From: Verrucomicrobia bacterium TMED56
GTDB lineage: Bacteria > Verrucomicrobiota > Verrucomicrobiia > Opitutales > Seribacteraceae
Length of the DNA stretch: 9,417 nucleotides
Direction: 5' to 3'
Assembly (NCBI GenBank): GCA_002167265.1
Contig: NHDJ01000011.1
Location: 1 to 9,417 of the forward strand
The position numbers and the translations under genes were made by a program. Below, piece by piece: positions 5,725 to 9,417 of this stretch (position 1 is its first letter; the number at the start of each line of letters is the position of its first letter). The notes under the pieces are model-generated. The model was not told the DNA's origin and did not search any database. It was given only the letters and a program-made list of their open reading frames with translations.

Positions 5725-7008
5725 ATGACCAACCGTAGATCCTTCCTAAAACAAGCTTCCTTTGCATCCGCTCCTTTTATACTGCCCTCTCATATTTGGT
5801 CAGCCAGGGGAGATTCATCTCCAAACAACCGTATCAACATAGCAATCATCGGACCGGGTAAGATGGGTCGCGGACATGCCCACAAGCTTATCCGTAACCC
5901 CCGAGCTCAAGTCACCGGATTTGCTGAGATCGCGGATGTGAGAACCCAGCACACCAGGGAATTAATTGAGAAACATTACTCAAAGAACACACCGGGAGAA
6001 AAATGGAAGGGATTAACCATCACTCAGGACTATCTTGAATTACTCGAAGACAAATCCCTCGACGCCGTGCTCATCGCCACTCCTGACCACTGGCATGGTG
6101 AAGCTACCATCCGGGCAGCCCGTGCCAAAAAACATGTTTATTGCGAAAAACCCATCTCCCTGACCATTCAGGAAGGACGGGCCATGGTTGATGCGGTTAA
6201 GCAAAACAAGGTTGTTTTCCAAACCGGTAGCCAACAGCGTACAGAATATGGCGGCAAATTCCGTCGAACCGTGGAAATGGTACGCAGTGGGGCAATTGGC
6301 GAACTCAAAAAGATTCGTGTCTGTGTGGGCGGTCCACCCGTTCCCTGTGACCTGCCCGCTGAAAACACGCCCAAAGGGATTGATTGGGATGCGTGGCTTG
6401 GACCTGCCCCAACCCGGGGATTCAATAAGATTCTATGCCCGGATGATGTGCACAATCATTTTCCCGCCTGGAGAAGGTACCGTGAATACTGTAATGGTGC
6501 ACTCGCTGATATGGGCGCCCACCATTTCGACATTGGACAATGGGGCATGGATGCCGACAACACCGGACCCGTCAAAGTGATTCCACCCAAAGAAGGTAAC
6601 CGTGACCTCAAAATGATCTACGCAAACGGAGTGGAGGTCATTCATGGCAATACCCCCGATTGGCGCGGTGGCACTATTTTTTACGGTACTGAAGGAACCA
6701 TTTGGGTGGACCGTGGACCGTGGAAATCAGATCCCGAAAATTTGATCAAGGACTACCCAGCGGCCCTCAGTCTTCGACAACCCAAGAATCATCATGATGA
6801 CTGGCTTGATTGCATTCATTCCGGGGAACTACCCATGGCTCATGTGGAAGCGGGCCACCGCACCGCGACTCTTTGCCAACTTTGCAATATCGGTTACGAA
6901 CTACGCCGTGAACTGGACTTTGATCCAAAAAAAGAACGTTTTATCAATGACAATGAGGCCAACAAGTTAACTGACCGCAAGCGACGGAAAAAATGGTACC
7001 GCGTGTAA
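5725..7008 (+). CDS. Tat-exported Gfo/Idh/MocA family oxidoreductase
   Basis: This 427-residue NAD(P)-dependent oxidoreductase is of the glucose-fructose oxidoreductase / inositol dehydrogenase family. The N-terminus NRRSFLKQA (3-11) is a twin-arginine motif followed by a weakly hydrophobic stretch to about residue 28, so the protein is probably exported folded with cofactor. A Rossmann nucleotide-binding loop, IIGPGKMGRG, lies at 41-50. DHWHGEAT (121-128) and CEKPIS (140-145) are family motifs, the latter carrying the usual catalytic Lys142. DMGAHHFDIGQWGMD (262-276) holds the His/Asp pair expected near the substrate. The substrate cannot be read from sequence; such Tat-signal paralogs are numerous in Verrucomicrobiota and Planctomycetota and often tied to sugar metabolism. 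It appears monocistronic, with a candidate promoter at 5638-5667, and converges on the next gene with a 52-base gap. Confidence 0.93.
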   Translation: MTNRRSFLKQASFASAPFILPSHIWSARGDSSPNNRINIAIIGPGKMGRGHAHKLIRNPRAQVTGFAEIADVRTQHTRELIEKHYSKNTPGEKWKGLTITQDYLELLEDKSLDAVLIATPDHWHGEATIRAARAKKHVYCEKPISLTIQEGRAMVDAVKQNKVVFQTGSQQRTEYGGKFRRTVEMVRSGAIGELKKIRVCVGGPPVPCDLPAENTPKGIDWDAWLGPAPTRGFNKILCPDDVHNHFPAWRRYREYCNGALADMGAHHFDIGQWGMDADNTGPVKVIPPKEGNRDLKMIYANGVEVIHGNTPDWRGGTIFYGTEGTIWVDRGPWKSDPENLIKDYPAALSLRQPKNHHDDWLDCIHSGELPMAHVEAGHRTATLCQLCNIGYELRRELDFDPKKERFINDNEANKLTDRKRRKKWYRV

Positions 7009-7060
7009 CCTGGACTTGAAATTCAAATTTTCAGTCATCAGGTAACTCCACTGGCCAATA

Positions 7061-8038
7061 TTATTTCTCCTTCAGCTGTTTTTTTATGAAGGGAGAAAGC
7101 AGCCAAATTGAAATACTAAGAAGAATGAAGCCGAACACTCCTCCACCCTTGGTGCATGAGTTCAAGGCGATCATTCCAAATATGCATCCGAAAACGATAC
7201 GGCATCCCTTGGCTACCACCCCTCTATTTTCCTCAAGTTGTTGATTGCGGGAGTCTGAATTCTCTATCAGGTCCTGCTCAAGTAATTTCTTTTCTGCCTC
7301 GCTCAGCGATTTTTCTCCAAATTCATATCTCTTATTACGAAGCTCGTTTAAATAAATATGATGAGGCTTTTCCTTTTTTTCAGAAGTCGGTTGGCTTTTA
7401 CTAATTCTAAATCTTTTCTGCTTGCTCCTTGATCTGGTGGTAGTTTTTTCCTCTTTTTCCTTTGGAATTTCAGTGATCTTTTCAATTGGCGGCTGGTCAA
7501 CCTTGGAGTTCTCTCCTGAGTCGCTAGTGTTTTTCTTGGGCTCTTCAGGTTCGATCTTGATTTCCCCACCTGTTTCCGTGTCTTCCACAGTCTCCACGAT
7601 TTCCTGAACAACAGGTATGGGCTGATTTTCTTTTGAAATATCCGTTTGGACCTCTTCAACAATACTTTCTTCCTCAATTTTGTCGTCTTCAAAGGATTGC
7701 CCAAAAACTACTCTCTGATACAGACCATCCAATTCCAGCACCGAAAGAACAGCCTTAAATTCCTCAGACTTATCCAAACCTTCCACCCAATCATTTTCCG
7801 ATGGGGGAAATAGAACTGAACATTCCAATTCACCACCCGGAAATTGGGCAATCACGGTTTTTCCACCATTATATCTCTTATCATATCGTGTGGAAAATGT
7901 ACTGTTTGATTCAAGAAATGATAATTTGAACTCCCCCATACCACCGACAAATGGCTTGATGATTGCCTCAGCTTCAGAACTTAATCTTCTCGTTTTTTTT
8001 AAGTCTTCAAGTGTCGAAATTAAATCCTGTTTATTCAT
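7061..8038 (-). CDS. Unrecognised protein with charged linker and C-terminal membrane helices
   Basis: I do not recognise this 325-residue protein. Residues 1-115 look like a folded N-terminal region, starting with a helical segment and containing an aromatic/Gly-rich stretch (about 45-80). Residues about 116-225 are low complexity, first strongly acidic (Glu/Asp/Pro) and then basic (Lys/Arg/Ser), probably disordered. Residues about 228-272 are predicted helical and charged. The C-terminus has two hydrophobic stretches, about 279-294 and 299-317, separated by a short Cys/Lys/Gly turn, ending in a basic tail (KKQLKEK). This suggests a membrane hairpin with the large N-terminal part on the cytoplasmic side. 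No signal peptide is seen. The ATG has no ribosome binding site; an AT-rich stretch with TATAAT overlaps the start. It lies 102 bases downstream of the DUF285 gene on the same strand. Confidence 0.7.
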   Translation of the reverse strand: MNKQDLISTLEDLKKTRRLSSEAEAIIKPFVGGMGEFKLSFLESNSTFSTRYDKRYNGGKTVIAQFPGGELECSVLFPPSENDWVEGLDKSEEFKAVLSVLELDGLYQRVVFGQSFEDDKIEEESIVEEVQTDISKENQPIPVVQEIVETVEDTETGGEIKIEPEEPKKNTSDSGENSKVDQPPIEKITEIPKEKEEKTTTRSRSKQKRFRISKSQPTSEKKEKPHHIYLNELRNKRYEFGEKSLSEAEKKLLEQDLIENSDSRNQQLEENRGVVAKGCRIVFGCIFGMIALNSCTKGGGVFGFILLSISIWLLSPFIKKQLKEK

Positions 8039-8048
8039 TATAAATGTA

Positions 8049-8060
8049 TTATGCGCATAA
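8049..8060. promoter_or_regulatory. 12-base perfect palindrome upstream of the 325-residue protein gene
   Basis: TTATGCGCATAA reads the same on both strands and sits 10 bases before the start codon of the minus-strand gene at 8038, an operator-like position. Perfect 12-base palindromes are expected about twice by chance in a window this long, so support is weak. Confidence 0.2.
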
Positions 8061-8140
8061 AATGCCGAATTGAACCATCATTAAATTATTTTATATGGCA
8101 AATTACCAACGGAAAAATACTCCAAAAAATAAACACCCAG

Positions 8141-9417
8141 TTAACGCTTCCTGTATTCTTTGCGCCCGTAGTCATAGAATATGGGCTTTCTTCCCTGAGC
8201 AGGTAAAAGATAAATCCAGCTTGCCGTCTCACTCCGCCACAGAAATGGCCAGGTTCCTTGACTGGTCCACAACCAACCATCTGGCTCCCGCCACATCCAG
8301 GTTCCACCCTTTTGATTTTCTGGCAGATAGACCCATTCGAGCTTTTCGTGATAGGCCCATTGGTTTCCATACTGCCTGTATGCTCCAAACCATTCCGATG
8401 ATTTCCATCCGTCCCGTACTTCTTTCTGCTTACCCTCCAATTTTTCATCAGGTAAGTCTTCATCAGGTGTGGTAAACCGCTTCTTGGCACCGGGAGATTC
8501 TCCCACAGCATTTCTGGCAAAAGCACGGTAGTAATAGCGGGTTCCGGGTTCCAATTGATTTATTTCCAGTTCGAATTTTTTGCCCTTCACCCCGGCGGTT
8601 TTTCTGGATGATTTCTCAAAACGCAGGCTCTGGCTGATTTCAATACCGGCTTTCTTTATTTCAGATCCACCATCCGCCAAGATTCTTCCACCAAAAACAA
8701 GCGTACCCGCTTTGTTTTCCCTCACGGTCAAAGTGCGGACAATCGGGACAAAATTTTCATTTGGCTGTTTGTCTGTAGTATCCTCTTTGTCTTCCGGTTT
8801 TTCCTGATCCGGGAGGGGTGTGCCCTCTCCTTTCTCATCGGTCGTTCCCTTGTTGTCAGTTAGCGGTGGATTCTGATCTTTCTGTTCATCCTTTTTGGTA
8901 TCCTTTTCCACAAATTCCGCCCAGTCGTAAGGCCAGTTCTTGTTTGATGAGAATGCCGCGTTAATTTTTCCCTTGTTGGTATTGGATAAGGCACTGGAAC
9001 CACTGAACATATGAGCCATATTTGTTCCCGAAGATGTATCCCAGTCGCCTATCGACTGGTTGAAAGAAATGGCCCCGTTGAACATGTGAAGCATATTGGT
9101 GACGCCACTCGTGTTCCAGTCACCGATGTTCTGGTTGAACGATGTGGCACCACTGAACATAGAGGCAAGGGTGGTGGCGGCGGAAGTGTTCCAGTCGCCG
9201 ATCGGTTGGTTGAAGGCGGTGGCGTCGCGGAACATATGACCCATGTTGGTGACGGCGGAAGTATTCCAATTCCCGATGGGTTGGTTAAACGCCTTGGCGC
9301 CTTGGAAAATGCCGCCCATGCCCGAGACGGCGGACGTGTCCCAGCCGCTGATGGCTTGGTTAAAAGCGGTGGCATCGTGGAACATATGACCCATGTTGGT
9401 GACAGCGGAAATTTCCC
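8141..9417 (-). CDS. DUF285 (BspA-like) repeat surface protein with FN3-like and Trp-rich C-terminal domains (5' end off window)
   Basis: The frame is open through the right edge. The Met at 9394 lies inside a repeat and is not the start, so this is the C-terminal part (at least 424 residues). Residue numbers here count from that Met. Residues 1-150 are 25-residue DUF285 repeats (consensus MxxMFxxAxxFNQxIGxWxTSxVTN), closing with the family's usual ALSNTNKGKINAAFSSNKNWPYDW-type end. Residues 158-214 are an Asp/Glu/Lys/Pro-rich linker. Residues 215-311 resemble a fibronectin type III domain (LEPGTRYYYRAFARNAVGES). Residues 328-417 are a Trp/Tyr-rich module with 11 tryptophans between 330 and 393. 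The layout suggests an exported or surface-attached protein, but the signal peptide would be outside the window. DUF285 proteins are thought to mediate adhesion or binding; the function here is unknown. Confidence 0.88.
   Translation of the reverse strand, partial: EISAVTNMGHMFHDATAFNQAISGWDTSAVSGMGGIFQGAKAFNQPIGNWNTSAVTNMGHMFRDATAFNQPIGDWNTSAATTLASMFSGATSFNQNIGDWNTSGVTNMLHMFNGAISFNQSIGDWDTSSGTNMAHMFSGSSALSNTNKGKINAAFSSNKNWPYDWAEFVEKDTKKDEQKDQNPPLTDNKGTTDEKGEGTPLPDQEKPEDKEDTTDKQPNENFVPIVRTLTVRENKAGTLVFGGRILADGGSEIKKAGIEISQSLRFEKSSRKTAGVKGKKFELEINQLEPGTRYYYRAFARNAVGESPGAKKRFTTPDEDLPDEKLEGKQKEVRDGWKSSEWFGAYRQYGNQWAYHEKLEWVYLPENQKGGTWMWREPDGWLWTSQGTWPFLWRSETASWIYLLPAQGRKPIFYDYGRKEYRKR
9020..9394 (-). 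repeat. Five tandem 75-base DUF285 coding repeats
   Basis: Units begin at 9394, 9319, 9244, 9169 and 9094 on the minus strand, each exactly 75 bases (25 codons), followed by a diverged last unit from 9019. The DNA copies are clearly related (recurrent TTCAACCAA, ATGTTC and GGGACTGGAACAC-like blocks) but differ at many codons. The array continues off the right edge. Confidence 0.88.

Noticed and set aside
7009..7060. Bidirectional terminator in the convergent gap
   Set aside because: Only a weak TTGAA/TTCAA repeat (7016-7026) with a one-base centre is present, which cannot form a stable hairpin.
7348..7704. 118-codon Lys/Arg-rich minus-strand frame
   Set aside because: It is a frame-shifted reading of the charged linker of the 325-residue protein, so its composition is an artefact.
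8049..8060. 12-base palindrome as a strong operator
   Set aside because: About two such palindromes are expected by chance in this length; kept only as a low-confidence site.
8086..8526. 146-codon minus-strand frame rich in Trp and Gly
   Set aside because: It is a frame-shifted shadow of the Trp-rich end of the DUF285 protein; the real frame continues intact to 8141.
9020..9394. Regular direct repeats that might suggest a CRISPR or satellite array
   Set aside because: The period is exactly 75 bases, in frame, and encodes DUF285 repeats; there are no unique spacers.

Overview
The window reads as an ordinary chromosomal stretch of a Verrucomicrobiota-like bacterium, probably an Opitutales/Puniceicoccales relative. 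That assignment is an inference from gene content: a Tat-exported Gfo/Idh/MocA oxidoreductase, acidic type II secretion pseudopilins, a DUF285 (BspA-like) surface protein with a Trp-rich C-terminal module, and a PTS-EIIA/diadenylate-cyclase fusion. There is no rRNA, tRNA, CRISPR array, insertion sequence or phage gene that I can see, and no gene-free stretch longer than about 115 bases.

Left block (1-2715, minus strand): five tightly packed genes encode prepilin-like proteins in the order gspG-gspH-gspI-gspJ-gspK, the canonical order of the T2SS pseudopilus genes. Joints are 1- or 4-base overlaps, or a single stop codon followed at once by a TTG start. gspK runs off the left edge. The ATPase, inner-membrane platform and secretin genes are not in the window.

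Middle block (2816-5609, plus strand): nuoA (complex I subunit A) stands apart from any other nuo gene. It is followed by a 451-residue three-domain protein: an N-terminal EIIA-type PTS phospho-acceptor domain (His67), a pyruvate-kinase-C-like middle domain, and a C-terminal DAC domain that should make cyclic di-AMP. This gene is closely followed by nadD (7-base gap), which overlaps rsfS by 4 bases. The DAC fusion, NAD synthesis and ribosome silencing thus appear to form one translationally coupled unit, perhaps linking PTS/nutrient state to c-di-AMP output. It is the most interesting system here.

Right block (5725-9417): a single Tat-signal Gfo/Idh/MocA oxidoreductase has its own plausible sigma70-type promoter. 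Two minus-strand genes converge on it. One is an unrecognised 325-residue protein with a long charged linker and C-terminal membrane helices. The other is the C-terminal part of a DUF285-repeat surface protein carrying an FN3-like domain and a C-terminal module with 11 tryptophans in 64 residues; its 5' end lies beyond the right edge.
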